A program made the translations under genes and the position numbers. DNA of 64,000 nucleotides from the NCBI RefSeq assembly GCF_014898055.3, contig NW_023604295.1:136120676-136184675 (forward strand). Direction: 5' to 3'. The stretch's first letter is position 1. Each line of letters starts with the position of its first letter. The notes under the pieces are model-generated. The model worked only from the letters and a program-made list of their open reading frames with translations, did not search any database and was not told where the DNA came from. Below are positions 42,735 through 54,800 of this stretch, one piece after another. Source of the stretch: Talpa occidentalis. Lineage: Eukaryota; Chordata; Mammalia; Eulipotyphla; Talpidae.

Positions 42735-45700
42735 CTATGCAGGTTTCATATCTGATTTAGGCAGAACTAATATGAGCATCATCTTCGTTACCCAGCATAA
42801 GAAGGGAGACAGATGAAATTGCAGAAAGGAAGCATAGAATAGGAAGGTGTCTTCCCACCTTGAATTCATATCTCTAGACACACAGTGTGTATGATTAAAG
42901 AAGAAAGAAATCAGGGGAGTGTTTGGGGAAATCAGGGGAGTGAATGGGTAAGTGTTTTCTCTTACATTGTGTTTTTAAATTAAGTCTAAAAAATTTATTC
43001 TACTCATATCCCATTGATGCCACCTACCCTCCTGGTAAACTAGAGTCCTGGTAAATCCCCAACCCCCCACCAAACCACCAAAAATATTTGATGAGCACTT
43101 TCACTTTGCTCATAGTAATTCTTTGATGTAATACAAATCCTTTTACTCTTATTTTACCAAACATGGAAAGCTCTCAGTATCTCCCCAAAGAAGGTATCTC
43201 AAGAAATACCCACGTACCATACCTATCTCAAACTTTAAGATCTTGTGTAGTGTCTTATCATTGCTCCATTAGTTTACATATTGAATCCATTAGTTACATA
43301 TTGAATATATATGTGATAAGATTTTCTTTTAATTGTGTATTTTAGGAAAGAGTAACACAATGATCATTATCGTACTCCGTTTTTCTTCCCTTGTGTATCT
43401 GAGAAAACATATTTGTAAATTAAGTGAATAGTCCCAAATTTTTCATAATAAGGAAGTCAAGGACATGTATATGTGCCCAGCACTATTTCAATTTCTTTTT
43501 ACAAACAACTTTTATTGGTATACATAAATAGAACTTTAATTTTCTCAAATATGCAATAATTATATACAAAATTTAACTTTGAATGAACATTTTTCCCTCT
43601 AATGAATATTTTGATTAAGGTAATAAACCTTTAAAAGGAGAGATCACTAGAGTAATGTAAATGTGGTCTTAAGAACAGCCAATACCACACAAGACATGAA
43701 ACTTTTAATTTGGAAACAAGTCTCCTTCACATTTAATTTCTTTTTCTCATTTTCTTGTTTTGCTGAAATTAAAGACTTCCATGAAAAGAGAATAATTGTT
43801 TCTTAAAAATTGTCTTCCCCCATGAAATTCTCAATCCATGGTTTATAAGCTGATAATTGTTTGCAGCCACTGATTGTAATTTCATGAATAAAAATAGCCC
43901 CAGGTAGTCAATCAATAGGAAACCATTGTATAAATCTCACTTTTATCATAATTGAATTTCTGTATGAAATACATAACAAAGTGAGAAATCTAGGAAACAG
44001 TGCCTGAACACTTGGTCATTTCTGCTGTTGTCTGATTTGCCCTCTTATTTTTTTTATGGCTTGATGTCCTTAATAGAATATTTTTTCTAATGTAGCAACT
44101 CTATTGGTTTGGTTCAAAGAATCATTTAACTGTCAAATGAAAGCCATCTGGGGTTCTCATTCCCAAAGGAAAATATGGACAAAATTCAAGAATAATATTT
44201 TAGTTTGTGGCTAGGTCATTGTTTAAAAATCTTATTTTTTAATATAAAGAATGTTTTAATTGTCTATTATATTGATTGGCATAGACTGTGCTCTTCCTCT
44301 GGGGACTATAGTCTTTTTCTAGATTCCTAGCCTCTGATGGAGATATCTTATTCATGCAGAACTTCAAGAATTGCCCAAACTTTCAAAATATGGGTCTATC
44401 CCACCCCTATTTCCTATCCTGGACCCCCATTTCCAAGTCCTGAAATTCTTTAACCACTTACATTTTGTATCTAGAGGCATTATGTTTTTATACTGTTAAT
44501 TTTGTATTGATCTCCCAGTTCCAGATATTCAATTTGCTTCTATAAGTAGATGTTGCTCCAACGAAACAAGAAAGTACATTCATCTATCTTTATTACCTCA
44601 AAAGAGTAGAGTAAGGACGTCAATTTAAAGTGATTTTTGGGAATCTTCTATACCATGATGCTTGGATTCAACCTAAGTAAATGCTTTAAAAAATGCCATT
44701 TAATTTTAGTGTGTATATTAATTTGAGTTTCAGGGATACATACTGAATAAAGAGACTAAGTGTATTTCCGTGAGGTGATGGAAATTACATTTTGCCAAAT
44801 TTCTGTGAAGTGGAAGTTGACACACATTTTAAAGGTTAGAAAAATGATGATGTCTCAAAATCTGGGTTTGTATCTTGGGTTTTCCTAACATATAAGGAAA
44901 GGCAGTTAATGAGTCTAGTCTCAATTTGCTAACTTGTAATAAATTTATATATTTGGCTAAATTATGTCTAATGTTTTCCACAATAACCAGAATTCTAGAT
45001 TAGCCAATGTTAAAATAATGTTTGATATCTGCCAAAATATATTTACAAAGATTCACATAGAATAAATTAATATATAAATAATAAAATGGCAACCAACAAT
45101 TGTGACAACACTTGTTGTGTACAATGAACTGAAGAGCAATTTCAAATTGAGCAGAAATATAACTGATAATATGTAAAAATACCATGAAGCATCAAATAAC
45201 AAATAATAAAGTCCCAGAACCCCAGATACCAAAAACCTACTTTTTTTTTTTTTTCCCTGAGAGCCAAGGACTTCTTTACCAAGCATATTTCATTTTAATA
45301 ATGTTTCAAAGTTTGGATTCACTTGAGGCTATGCTTTTCCTAAAAAGCAGCCTCCTCTCCAAAAAACATTTTAAAATAAAATTTGTGAATATTTTAGCCT
45401 TACCACTAGTCTAACATGTTTTCAAATCTCACTTTGTCACTCACTTTGTGAATGTGTGGTAGTTTCCTAATAACTCCAATCAGGATCATTCCAGCAGAAC
45501 TTTATGGGTAAATAGGGATAGGAAGCAAGATTGGGAACAAAACCCCAAAAGCAGCTAGTTTGAATGGTTTACTCTAAAATAAAGTATGATGCTTTGTAAT
45601 TGAAATATAAGTGTCTCAGCCATTTTACATGAGAAGTTACAGACCGTTCACATCTGTCCTCTTATATTTGCTCCATGATACCATTTTCAGAAAATGATAA

Positions 45701-46498
45701 TGTACCAATGATGGTGTTCTTATAACATCTTGTATAGGAAAGAAAATAGAGGAAGTAAATACTTGAGAATAGGAATATTCCAATTGTTAGACTAGATATT
45801 ATATATGCCAACATCATCAGAGATATTTTGCATTTGATTGCTATGGTTTAAGCATGAACTTTTGATTTCGAGGTTAATCATTCCGATGGTCTGGCACTCA
45901 GCAACTGTCCCAGGCTTTGTATGTGTGACTTCTCCACCCTGTGGGTAAAAATGTATGATTGTGTTCTGCTTGTTTTCAGCAGGTACTTTCCTTTTTCTGT
46001 ATATAGTGCTAGAGCAATAATCTAAACAGTGCCCATGAGTGTAACCCATGTAGAGACTGGAGCTCATTGATGCTGCCGTAAAATCAGAGTGTTGAGTGAG
46101 ACATTACTCACGTTCTTTGAGCCTATTTCATTTTTTAGATGCCACATTGTAATACCTTTACAACATTGAGATGCAGCCAGCAGACTCGCTTGACTGAACA
46201 TCATTAATCTCTCTCTACCCAACAACTGTATACTTAACAATTGTCTTAATTTCTCTAACAGCCAAAGGCAAATCATCAACAGTAATTATGACCCCATAAC
46301 AAAGTTGCCAAAATACTGAATTATAATAAATATTGTTTTTCTTTTATTGATTTATTAATATTAAGAATGAAGAATAGTAAAACATTCCAGTTTGGGGTTA
46401 TCTTCAAGGATGTCTGCCTAATATGCTATTTTATCATAGTTTGTATTATTCAGTAATACTTCTTAGTGAATATTCACTACTTAACTCTCACTGGCAAA
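42735..46498. other. Unique AT-rich sequence, no gene seen
   Basis: No supported genes. Minor items: a short tandem (AATCAGGGGAGTG, twice) at 42910-42942 and a near-tandem CATTAGT(T)TACATATTGAAT at 43266-43304. ORFs 45792-46067 and 46064-46279 show no family signature. Confidence 0.5.
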
Positions 46499-46515
46499 AG
46501 AATATATATATTTTT

Positions 46516-46758
46516 AAAGATTTATTTATTTATGCATACACGATCTGGGTGTAGGCCAGAGTTGCGAAGGGTGAGAGGATTCACTAGAGACAGAGTAGGG
46601 AGCAGAACAGGCAGATGATTGAAGTACACTGCTGAGGGGAGCAGTGGGTGAGACAGGAGAAGTCTGCTGCACCATGTGGGTCACCTCCCTGGCACTGCAG
46701 CAGCTGCTGATCACTTCACAGTGCTGATGCTCAACCCCTTGTGCCACCAGGGAGGCCC
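46516..46758 (-). mobile_element. tRNA-derived SINE, older subfamily, minus strand
   Basis: The reverse complement begins GGGCCTCCCTGGTGGCACAAGG. The B-box area is rearranged (CTGATCAGCAGCTGCTGC replaces the usual GTTCGATCCC). Target duplication AGAATATATATATTTTT / AGAATATACATTTTT flanks it. ORF 46526-46747 is a reading of the SINE. Confidence 0.93.
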
Positions 46759-46779
46759 GAGAATATACATTTTTCCCAC

Positions 46780-47148
46780 ATGGGTGCTTTGGCTGATGGA
46801 ATGCTAGCAGACATTGCTAGCAGAGACCTGCCTGAAATGCACTGTATTGTTTGACTTGACTTCTGCACCCTGCTTATTTGCAGTGAGAACTATAGTCTCT
46901 GCCCCTTGGGCCCAATTCTAAAACACCCACATATGAAGCAGATCTGAATCTATCCTACATCTTGGAACTTAGCCCAGTCAACCTATAGCCTGAGGCAGAG
47001 CAAATGACCAAATCTAAACTAGATCATCCAAACTGCAGTCACACTGTAGACCTATAACCTAAAGAATAAATGCCTGCCGTTGTAAGTCACTCTTATCTCA
47101 GAGTGGTTTGTTGTACAATATTATAGTGGCAATCCCGACTGATATAAC
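46780..47148 (+). mobile_element. MLT1-type (MaLR) LTR, plus strand
   Basis: The order GCTGATGGAATGCTAGCAGAC, GACCTGCCTGAAATGCACTG, CACTTCTGCACCCTGC-like text, AGAATAAATGCCTGCCGTTGTAAGTCACT, and TAGTGGCAATCCCGACTGATATAACA is that of an MLT1 LTR with its AATAAA and 3' end. Ancient and diverged. Solo. Confidence 0.65.
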
Positions 47149-47640
47149 ACCTAATAGAATAATTGGAAATATTTTCATCATATCGTGATACATGCATTGA
47201 AGAAATACATCTATGTGACAAAGGAGGAAGATTATGTAACATAGAATGTGCACAATACAATTATTTTGAACTGCTAGAAATATTGCCCAGAAACATCAGC
47301 ATTTTGAATTCAAGGTGATTTTTCATGATAGTATTCCGTTTAATTTCTGAAACCATTATTGAAGTATCATGACAAATAACAGTTTTTGACAAGATTAATC
47401 ATCATAAGAAATTTCTGTTATTTGGCATATTCCCATATCATTAGTTTTCTTAGGAAATCAGTTGTCCTTTTCTACCTTGAGGATTTTGTTACGATATTGT
47501 AGAGATAGTGAATGTGGTACATGTATGCGTGCAAATGCACATGTAATGATGCACATTCTTCAAAGATTGGTCAATTCCATGTACAATGAGGATTTTAAAA
47601 AGTATGGCCCTAGTGTTTTAGTCGATATCTTATTAATTAA
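47149..47640. other. Unique sequence
   Basis: No gene or repeat that I can support. ORF 47462-47707 overlaps the MIR downstream. Confidence 0.45.
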
Positions 47641-47644
47641 GAAT

Positions 47645-47825
47645 CAGACTATGAAATCAGGCAACCCTGATTTCCAGTCCTGGCCCCAGCTCTTTCTGAC
47701 TATCTAATCTGGAATGATAATAACCTAGCAGGTGTACTATGGAGATGACATGTAACCACGTGTTTGAGGCCAGGAGCACAGTGCCTGGCACATGGATGCT
47801 GTTCAGCTAAAGGTTATGATTTAGT
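47645..47825 (+). repeat. MIR, plus strand
   Basis: AGGCAACCCTGATTTCCAGTCCTGGCCCCAG (tRNA-side B-box region), CTTTCTGACTATCTAATCTGGAATGATAATAACC, and GAGCACAGTGCCTGGCACATGG are the classic MIR order. Confidence 0.88.
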
Positions 47826-49530
47826 TTTCAGTTATAACTGATTGATTTTTTTAAATATGTTAAAGAACCACCTGTTTTTGTAATGTCTTTACAACACTGA
47901 GTACATTTTGTGTTATTTGAGGCTTGGGATGCTAATTCTATAATAATATAATATTTTGTAAATTTAAATTGCTACCTATAAAAATCTCTGAAATGACTCC
48001 TGAACTGAGATTTTATGAAGTCAACAAGAAGAGTTTATAGTAGAAGTAAAATTTCTTTCAGAAAGGAGAGCTGTATGCATTGTACTAGATAGACATTGTT
48101 CCACTCTGCAAAGGGTGTGGAGGGGGGTTGTATCTGCATAGTTTCTTTCTGCACAGAATGTCCTAATAGTTTGTACAGGGACAAATCTTTGTTCACACCA
48201 ACCATGATCTCAAATTGAAGTCTATTTATTGGGTATTTAATTTTTATGGGCCTATTTTTGTTTCTATATTTGTTTATGTCATTACTAACTGCAAAAAAGT
48301 TGATAATTCCTTTAAGAAAACATTTTTGGTGTGATTCTACTTGATTCTAGGCATTTATAAGAATAAGACAGTGGTTCTGCACTTCAAACAGTGTACTTAT
48401 TAGTGAAAAAGAGATGTGGATTTTTAATATCCATGATCGAACCATAAACTTCAGCTATTTTACCATTATATGCTTATTTACCCAAGTCTCTAATGAAAAT
48501 CAGTTCAAAATTTGTCTGTATGTTACTAGATAATAGGAAGAAACTCTGGTTAATTTCTCTATGGAGTTTTCACTATTTGGACTTTTTGATGAGTGAGATA
48601 TTTTTCTGAAAAAAAATAATATAGTGATTGGTCACTTAGTCTGTTTTGACAAGAAGATTCACCTTGTGCTTCAGGTCAGAACCGACAAAGGATGGTCCAC
48701 AGTATGTACCACAACACCTCTGTGCAAGTCCATAAAAAAAAGTGTTGAAAAGAAAAACACCCAATCTTCTAATTACTTCAAGGTGCAGTATATTCTATAC
48801 AAGCACCACATGGTAGATGCACAGAATAAAGTTAAAGGATAAAGTATTCTTAAGTGATCTGCCGCATACATAGGCAGTAATAGTTGAAAAACAAATTTGG
48901 AAGAGATTGCATTAGCCATTCATCCTTTCTGGTGAGATTCTCAGTGAGCCACAACACGATATCAACTTTGAATGGCTCAAGTGTATCAGATCCAAAATGG
49001 CTCATATTAGAGGGGGAAATAGTAAACTTTGCACACTGAAGTTTATTATATATATTTTTAAATGTAAAGAAATCACTGGTCTTAGTAGGTGATTATAAGA
49101 TACATAGACTAATTTTACAATGTAATAAATATTTCATATAAAATTATTTGTGATTAGAATGTAATTAGTTTGTAGTATGAGTCCAGATAGTGTCATAACA
49201 ATGTTTTCTTGGTTTTTCAGAATGTTAGGTTATCTTTATCCCTCATTGTTCAAAGAATGATTCTATAACATTGTCCTCACCTGTAAAACCAAAACAGCCA
49301 TACTTCTTAACGCAGAAGTTTTTATGAAGATTAAATGAAGGTAAATAGATAATTAACATGAATTGAATACTTCCTGGAACTTAGGTGCCCAATTATTGAT
49401 AACTACAAATATTAGTCTTAAAACTATTCTGTGAGCCAGAATATGCCGGACACAATGCATAAACAAAATGATACTGTTTTTAGAAATTATACATTATATA
49501 TTAGAAATTATACATTCTATATCTAACCTT
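47826..49530. other. Unique AT-rich sequence
   Basis: No gene seen. A small tandem TAGAAATTATACATT (twice) lies at about 49480-49514. ORF 48624-48842 has no family signature. Confidence 0.5.
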
Positions 49531-49539
49531 TTTGGGAAA

Positions 49540-50255
49540 TCCATTTGATGCTAACTTCATATTCCAAAATCCCATCAATTCCTAACTTCCCCACTAGGTC
49601 TATTACAGTTTGAGTTATGTCATCATCTCATCGGATTTTGAGATAGTACATTTTATCTAGTCTGTGAGCTTCTATTCTTTCTCCTATTTAATCCATTCTA
49701 GAGATCAAAGCAGTCCTGTAAAATGTTTCATGATATTACTCCTCCTCTGAAATCCCTACAATGACTCCCCATTTCTCACAGAACATAATCACTTGGTGGC
49801 TCATAAGACTTTAGATGACTTGCCACATGCCCCACTTTATCCCCTGACTTTGTCTTTTATAGTCCTCCTCATCAGCTCCACTGGCCCTTTCTGTTCCTTG
49901 AATCTGCTAGGTACATTCTTAATTTGTAGAACTGACTGTTCCATTTCTCTCTAATGATCTTCCCACATATATATTTTATAACAAGTGTCCTCACCTCTTC
50001 AGAAGCCTAGCCTGTCCATCTATTCAAATATGGACCTTGGATTATACCATTATCTTCCACTTGTTTTTAGTAGCATTTGTCACTGCCTTATATGTTAGAA
50101 TTTATTTATTTATTGTGCTTTGTTCCCCCATATCCTCTGCTACAATATAATTCATGCGGACATCCACATTTTATTTACTTATGTCTAAATTGTTAGAACA
50201 ATGCATGGCGCGTAACAGCCAATTAAGAAATATTTGTTAAATTAATGAATCACAT
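49540..50255 (+). repeat. L2 (LINE-2) 3' fragment, plus strand
   Basis: A long run of L2 phrases: CTACAATGACTCCCCATTTCTCACAGAACATAATC, CACTGGCCCTTTCTGTTCCTTGAATCTGC, TTCAGAAGCCTAGCCTGTCC, AGTAGCATTTGTCACTGCCTTATATG, TTATTTATTGTGCTTTGTTCCCCC, and the tail GTTAGAACAATGCATGGCGCGTAACAG...AATATTTGTTAAATTAATGAAT. The order matches the L2 3' end. Confidence 0.85.
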
Positions 50256-50655
50256 GCAGCAAAGGCTAGTTGGATTTAAGGTTATCTGTTGTCTTATAAT
50301 TATAGAAAGAAGAGCACACTAAATTTAGCATTGCATACAAGTTATTTCACATGATCTCTTACATGAATACTTTCGATTCCAACTGCAGCACTAATGTTGC
50401 GTACCATACAGTAAGGACATTCAGCTATTTATTGCATTTGAATTGTGCAGTTATTTTATGTATTATATGTCATGAGTTTTTCTCTCATAACATCAGTTTT
50501 AGCATATAGAATGATTACTAGAGTTTTATAATTTAATGGTTCTGTATTTCCTGTGTTTACTCTTCATCAGTGCAATATTCTGCAATCGGCCAGACTGTAG
50601 TAGGTTGAAACACATAAATTTGATTTTCTCTTAAAACAGCAAGTATTAGAGGAAG
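50256..50655. other. Unique AT-rich sequence
   Basis: Nothing supported. Confidence 0.5.
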
Positions 50656-51010
50656 TGTTTTAGTCAGTGATCTAACTACTACATAAAATAAATTCAAATT
50701 AGAAAAGTGGCCAAATATAATAGATGTTTATTTCTCATTCACTCAGCCTAGGCTGTGCAGTGGTTGCAGAGTGTGGTGATGGGAGGTGACTCCAGGTGCT
50801 CACTCCTGGCTTGGACTGGTGGAGACTCACATCTTTTGGCTTCCAAGGTGGTCCTGACCTTGACATTCAGCAGGGAGAACAGAAAAGAAAGCATAAAGAA
50901 GTATTTGTTGCAGGTTTTTATGGACCCTTCCTGAATTAGAAAGTACACATCATATTAGCTCACATTCCATTGGCTAGAACTGTCTCATGGTTATGTTCAA
51001 ATGCAGGAGA
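50656..51010 (-). repeat. Old interspersed repeat of uncertain family
   Basis: The order GTTTATTTCTCATTCACTCAG, CTTTTGGCTTCCAAGGTGG, CCTGACCTTGACATTCAG and CTCACATTCCATTGGCTAGAACTGTCTCATGG is that of a widespread old mammalian repeat which I recognise by texture, but I am not sure of its name or true orientation. ORF 50748-50948 is a reading of it. Confidence 0.4.
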
Positions 51011-51607
51011 AGCTGGGGAAGGTACTCGAAGTATGTGTTCAGAAAGAAGAGATGAGGAAATGAATTTGCTTTCAAGGACTAGCAACTTTTGTTACTAACT
51101 CCTTTGTCATCCCAAAGTCAGGAGTGGAAAATTCTCATTCTCTCAAGAATCAAGCTTGACAAAAGTGAAACTCTCTACCTTTTTTTGGGCTTTGTTGCAG
51201 TGGGTTTATTTTTCTAAAGTACTAATATTGTATTGAATTTTTGTGAATAGTGCAGTTGAAAAGGATTCAACATACCAAATAGAATGATTTTAAAACATCC
51301 ATATCCTAGTGTTGAGTACCACAGCATAGAACATAATTTTGACAGAGCAAGAAACTTCCTAATCATATATGTGAATAATGCATCTCAATTATCTGTTCCA
51401 ATAGAGAAACACGATGGCACAAACACAGAAAAACATCAGATGTATATAGCATTCCACTCCCCCTTGGCTTCTTAGAAATTTGAAAAAAAAAAAAAAAAAA
51501 AAGAAAATGAAAAGTTACAAAGCATCATGGTGACTAAGTTAGACAAAAGTTTCTTCTCACATGCTGAACAAGAAAGTGTGCACATGTGGAGCATGTGCTT
51601 GGGTCTT
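51011..51607. other. Unique sequence with a 20-base A-run
   Basis: A-run at about 51483-51502, possibly the tail of an old retroposon that I cannot identify. No gene. Confidence 0.5.
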
Positions 51608-51922
51608 TGCTGTGGTCTGAATCTTTGTGTCTCCCCTAAAATCCTACATTGTAATACTAACCACCAAGGTGATGATATTAGGACTTGGGACCTTTTAGAT
51701 GTGATAAGGTCATGAGGGCATGGATAGGATTAGCGACCTCACTGAAGAGACCCCAGGAAGCTCCCCGCTATGACCATGTGATTCCGTAGAGCAATGAGCT
51801 GTCTAGAAAGCCGGCTCTTCTTGATCTTAGACTTCCCAGCCTCCCAAAATGTGAGAAATAAATGACTATTGTTTATCAGTCAGTTCATGAACTTGTTAGA
51901 GCAGATGGAACAGACTAAGATA
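51608..51922 (+). mobile_element. MST-type (MaLR) solo LTR, plus strand
   Basis: Starts TGCTGTGGTCTGAATCTTTG, then CAAGGTGATGATATTAGGA, GGTCATGAGGGCATGGATAGGATTAG, AGAGACCCCAGGAAGCT, CTTAGACTTCCCAGCCTCC, TGAGAAATAAATGACTATTG (poly(A) signal) and GGAACAGACTAAGATA. This matches MST/MLT1-type LTRs end to end. Same superfamily as the copy at 19139-19429. Confidence 0.93.
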
Positions 51923-52320
51923 GTATAACACTAATAGTGAATAAATAACCAATAATCTTTGAAATTAGCTGAGTATAATATTAAATGAATCACTGTTCTC
52001 CCAAACATATACACTCTGAGAAAGTGAAAAACAGGACTAAGAGTAATAGCACAAGCCCCTTGAAATTCTCCAGGTTTTATGTATAATTTGAACAAGCACA
52101 GCCGTGGCCATGTTTTCACAGCATATACCTCCTCAGAATAAGACCAAGTAATGCCCTTGTAGTTCATCAGATATTATGGAATGAAGGAAATTGAAATGGC
52201 AGGTAAACTTAGGGAATTACTTTCAGCTTAGTTCAGAGAGCTCATTAAGTAGTCGATCTATTGAGGAGCTTCTAGTAAAATAAGTTTTTTTTTTATTTTA
52301 CTAGATGCTATTTAAATGTC
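51923..52320. other. Unique sequence
   Basis: Nothing supported. Confidence 0.45.
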
Positions 52321-52324
52321 AATA

Positions 52325-52690
52325 AAGTTGAAGATAGCACAATTCTTAAAAAAGCAATGTTGTGAGGGCTTGACATTTGCAACAACATGAATGGAACTGG
52401 AGGGGATTATGCTAAATGAATTATGCTATATAAATCAGGAGAAAGATAAATATTACATGATTTTACTCATCTGTGGGATATTAAGAAAATAAAAACAAAC
52501 ATAAGCCTTTTGACTCTGACAAAAGTGAGGTAACAGCAGGAAGGATGTGATGAAAATGGGCAGAAGGGCCGATTGGCTGGTGGCAGATGGTGAATGGACA
52601 TTTGCCAGATTGGAGGTGGCAGGCATGGTGAGAAAATGCAGTCTTGGAATCTATACAGCATTGTAACTAGTGTTCCTTCAAAAAAACAAA
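52325..52690 (+). mobile_element. Old L1 3' end, plus strand
   Basis: TGACATTTGCAACAACATGAATGGAACTGGAGG, then ATTATGCTAAATGAATTATGCTATATAAATCAGGAG and TTTTACTCATCTGTGGGATATTAAG is the L1 ORF2 C-terminus coding region, followed by a 3'UTR ending at a short A-rich run near 52680. Old and diverged. Confidence 0.88.
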
Positions 52691-53063
52691 AGTCTGGGTA
52701 TGCAAGATAAGCAAATTAAAAAGCTATCTTAATCATAAAACCTTTCTAGGTATATGTTAGATGAAAATCAGAAAATACCCTAGAACAGAAAAAGAAAATG
52801 TAAATCAAAAAAGAATTTGTGGATTTAAAAACAAAACACATTTTCCCTTGCTCTGACTGACTCTGATTTACTTTAAATCTTAAATAACACTAAATGGAGC
52901 ATATTTGTCACACCTGGGTATCTTTGTGTAAAGGCAGGACTGGCCACAGTGCAGGTTTTCTGATCCCATGCAGACCGGGTAAAGGAGGAGTCAGAGTCCT
53001 CAGTGGTTTTGCAGGTCTTTTATTGGGGTTCACCAGTCATATGGCAGGCAGGGGTGCTGGCTG

Positions 53064-53105
53064 GGGGGCTGGGAGGCTGGCAGGCCTGCCAGCCTCCCAG
53101 CCCCC
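53064..53105. repeat. Perfect 42-bp palindrome, no loop
   Basis: Two 21-base arms (left arm GGGGGCTGGGAGGCTGGCAG plus G) are exact reverse complements with no spacer. With one bulged base the stem extends a few pairs further. In the LTR's own RNA it would be a very stable GC-rich hairpin lying between the presumed transcription start and the AATAAA. Confidence 0.97.
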
Positions 53106-53166
53106 AGCAAGTCTTCACTCTATCTGAGCTCTCTGGAGTTCGTTCTGCGGCTTCTCTCTCGGCTTC

Positions 53167-53258
53167 GGCTTCTACTGCTGCTTTCTCTGCTTCTGCTGCT
53201 ACTGCTGCTACTGGTGCTGCTGCTACTGCTGCTACTGGTGCTGCTACTGCTGCTGGCG
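53167..53258. repeat. Trinucleotide-rich tract (CTG/CTA type)
   Basis: Interrupted CTGCTGCTA/CTGGTGCTGCTA units on the plus strand (GCA/GTA on the LTR sense strand), including two copies of TGCTACTGGTGCTGCT-like units. Inside the family E LTR. Confidence 0.9.
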
Positions 53259-53433
53259 TCCCCGTGACACCCCCCTTAAAAGCACAGTCTTAGCTCAGCT
53301 GAATCCCATCTACCTATGCCCATACCCTATTCCAGGTGCCCGCCATCAGGCATGCATTCAGGACAAGGATCCAACATCTATCCTGATGGCGGAAGGGCAG
53401 AAAAGCTTGATATTTTCTTTACCCTACACTTTG

Positions 53434-54377
53434 TTTTTTTGTTTGTTTTTTTACAGAACTCTGTAGACTAAATAGTATGTTCTGTCTTTAATAGTACTGT
53501 GGTATAATAGTGATCTCGGGGCTGCACTCAAAGACTATTCCTTGGGAGAAGAGCCATATCTTACTCATCTCTCTATCAGACTCTTGTACACTGTGGCTTT
53601 CTAACTTCACTTGAAATGTGATAAAGCTCCTCTGAGATATGCTTTCTCTGATTGTTAAAGGGTGATAAAAAGACCACAGTTACTTGTTAAAATATTTGTG
53701 ATAACATCAGTGGGACAGGCATCCATTGCAGAGTGTTTAAAAACAGTACACAACTCTGCTGCTCTGTCCAGGGATGTCCAGCTTGTCATGCCAGGACTAG
53801 GCCACAGTAGCAGGAAGTAGCACGAAGCCTGAACCACAATCCCTTCTTCAAATAGCATCCCCTGTTAAATTTCAAAGAGCCATCCCCTAGATGTTTCACA
53901 GAGACTAAGAATTATCTTTGTGGTGTTTTGCCAGTTTGTTCTCTTCAGTTATAGGGGAGGGGTTTAAGGGAAGTGGGGGGAAGTGGTAGGAGAGAGGAAG
54001 GCCGGGCACTGGGGCTGGAACTCTGGGGCAGGGTGAGTGAAGACAGTGCACAGATGGAGGGGTGAGGTTGTCCTCCCAAAAGTAGATGGTTATGCAAGTG
54101 ATTGGAAAATTTATAAAATCCATAAAAAGTAAATAAAAATAGATACTGTCCTTTTATCACAATTTGATGGGAAAATATGAAAACTATGGAGGCAGAACAC
54201 ACAGAGGCATTTGAGAAGAGAGACAAAACATAACTGCAGATCTATTTAAGTACTAAAAAACCCTTACAACTCATAACAAATTATATTTGATGTGTAACTT
54301 GTATGTATTCAGGCATAAATTAACAGAATTGTAAATTCTGTATCTTCCTCACCCCAGAGCTTGACATGAATCATTCT
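53434..54377. other. Unique sequence with G-rich segment
   Basis: No gene. 53954-53980 has G runs of 4, 4, 3 and 6 with short spacers. ORFs 53905-54123 and 53945-54226 are Pro/Ser-rich readings opposite this segment. Confidence 0.5.
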
Positions 54378-54394
54378 GAACTATCATTTTTATT

Positions 54395-54646
54395 TTATTT
54401 ATTTTTTAAAGATTTATTTATGCATGTAAGAGCTAGGGTACATGCCAGAGGTGTGGGGGTGAGAGGATTCACCAGAAATAGAGTGGGGAGCACACCAGAC
54501 ATATCTGAGGGGAGCAGCGGGAGAGTCAGGAGAGGTCTGCTGCACCATGTGGGTAGCTCCCTGGCCGGGGATTGCACTCGTGCTGCAGAGGCTGCAGATA
54601 GCTTCATAGGTTGCACCTTTAATCCCATGCGTCACCAGGGAGGCCC
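54395..54646 (-). mobile_element. tRNA-derived SINE, older subfamily, minus strand
   Basis: The reverse complement begins GGGCCTCCCTGGTGACGCATGG, with GTGCAATCCCC as decayed B-box, CTCCCCTCAGATATGTCTGG (diverged core) and a CATAAATAAATC tail. Target duplication AACTATCATTTTTATTT / AACTATCATTTTTAACT flanks it. ORFs 54366-54734, 54395-54628 and 54414-54827 are readings of it and the following purine tract. Confidence 0.94.
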
Positions 54647-54679
54647 CCAAACTATCATTTTTAACTTCATAAAATACAA

Positions 54680-54800
54680 AGTTTTGAAGAGAGGAAAAAA
54701 GGGTGGGAGGAAAAAGAAAGGAAATATGGAATGAAGGTTGGTGGGAGGGAGAAGGGCAAGGGAAGGGGGAATGAAAGAACAGAAAAGGAAAGACAAACAT
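54680..54800 (+). repeat. Polypurine low-complexity tract
   Basis: GAAGAGAGGAAAAAAGGGTGGGAGG... nearly continuous purine for about 120 bases, similar in type to 28648-28795. Confidence 0.85.

Larger units (their letters stand above)
52927..53428 (-). mobile_element. Solo LTR, family E, with palindrome and trinucleotide tract
   Basis: On the minus strand it runs from TGTAGGGTAAAG to GGCCAGTCCTGCCTTTACA, with TGTA...TACA inverted ends. Perfect 5-bp target duplications CTTTG flank it (52922-52926, 53429-53433). In LTR order it has a TATA-like CTTTTAAGG (about 53274-53282), a GCA/GTA trinucleotide-rich tract (53167-53258), a 42-bp perfect palindrome (53064-53105), then CCCCAATAAAAGACC as poly(A) signal (about 53020-53031), and a U5-like end. 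About 502 bp. The alanine/serine-rich frame 53003-53293 is an artefact of the trinucleotide tract. Confidence 0.85.

Noticed and set aside
48624..48842. 72-aa ORF as a small host gene
   Set aside because: No start context, splice sites or family resemblance; AT-rich chance frame.
53003..53293. Ala/Ser/Thr-rich ORF, possibly a low-complexity protein
   Set aside because: Produced by the trinucleotide tract in a minus-strand LTR with target duplications.
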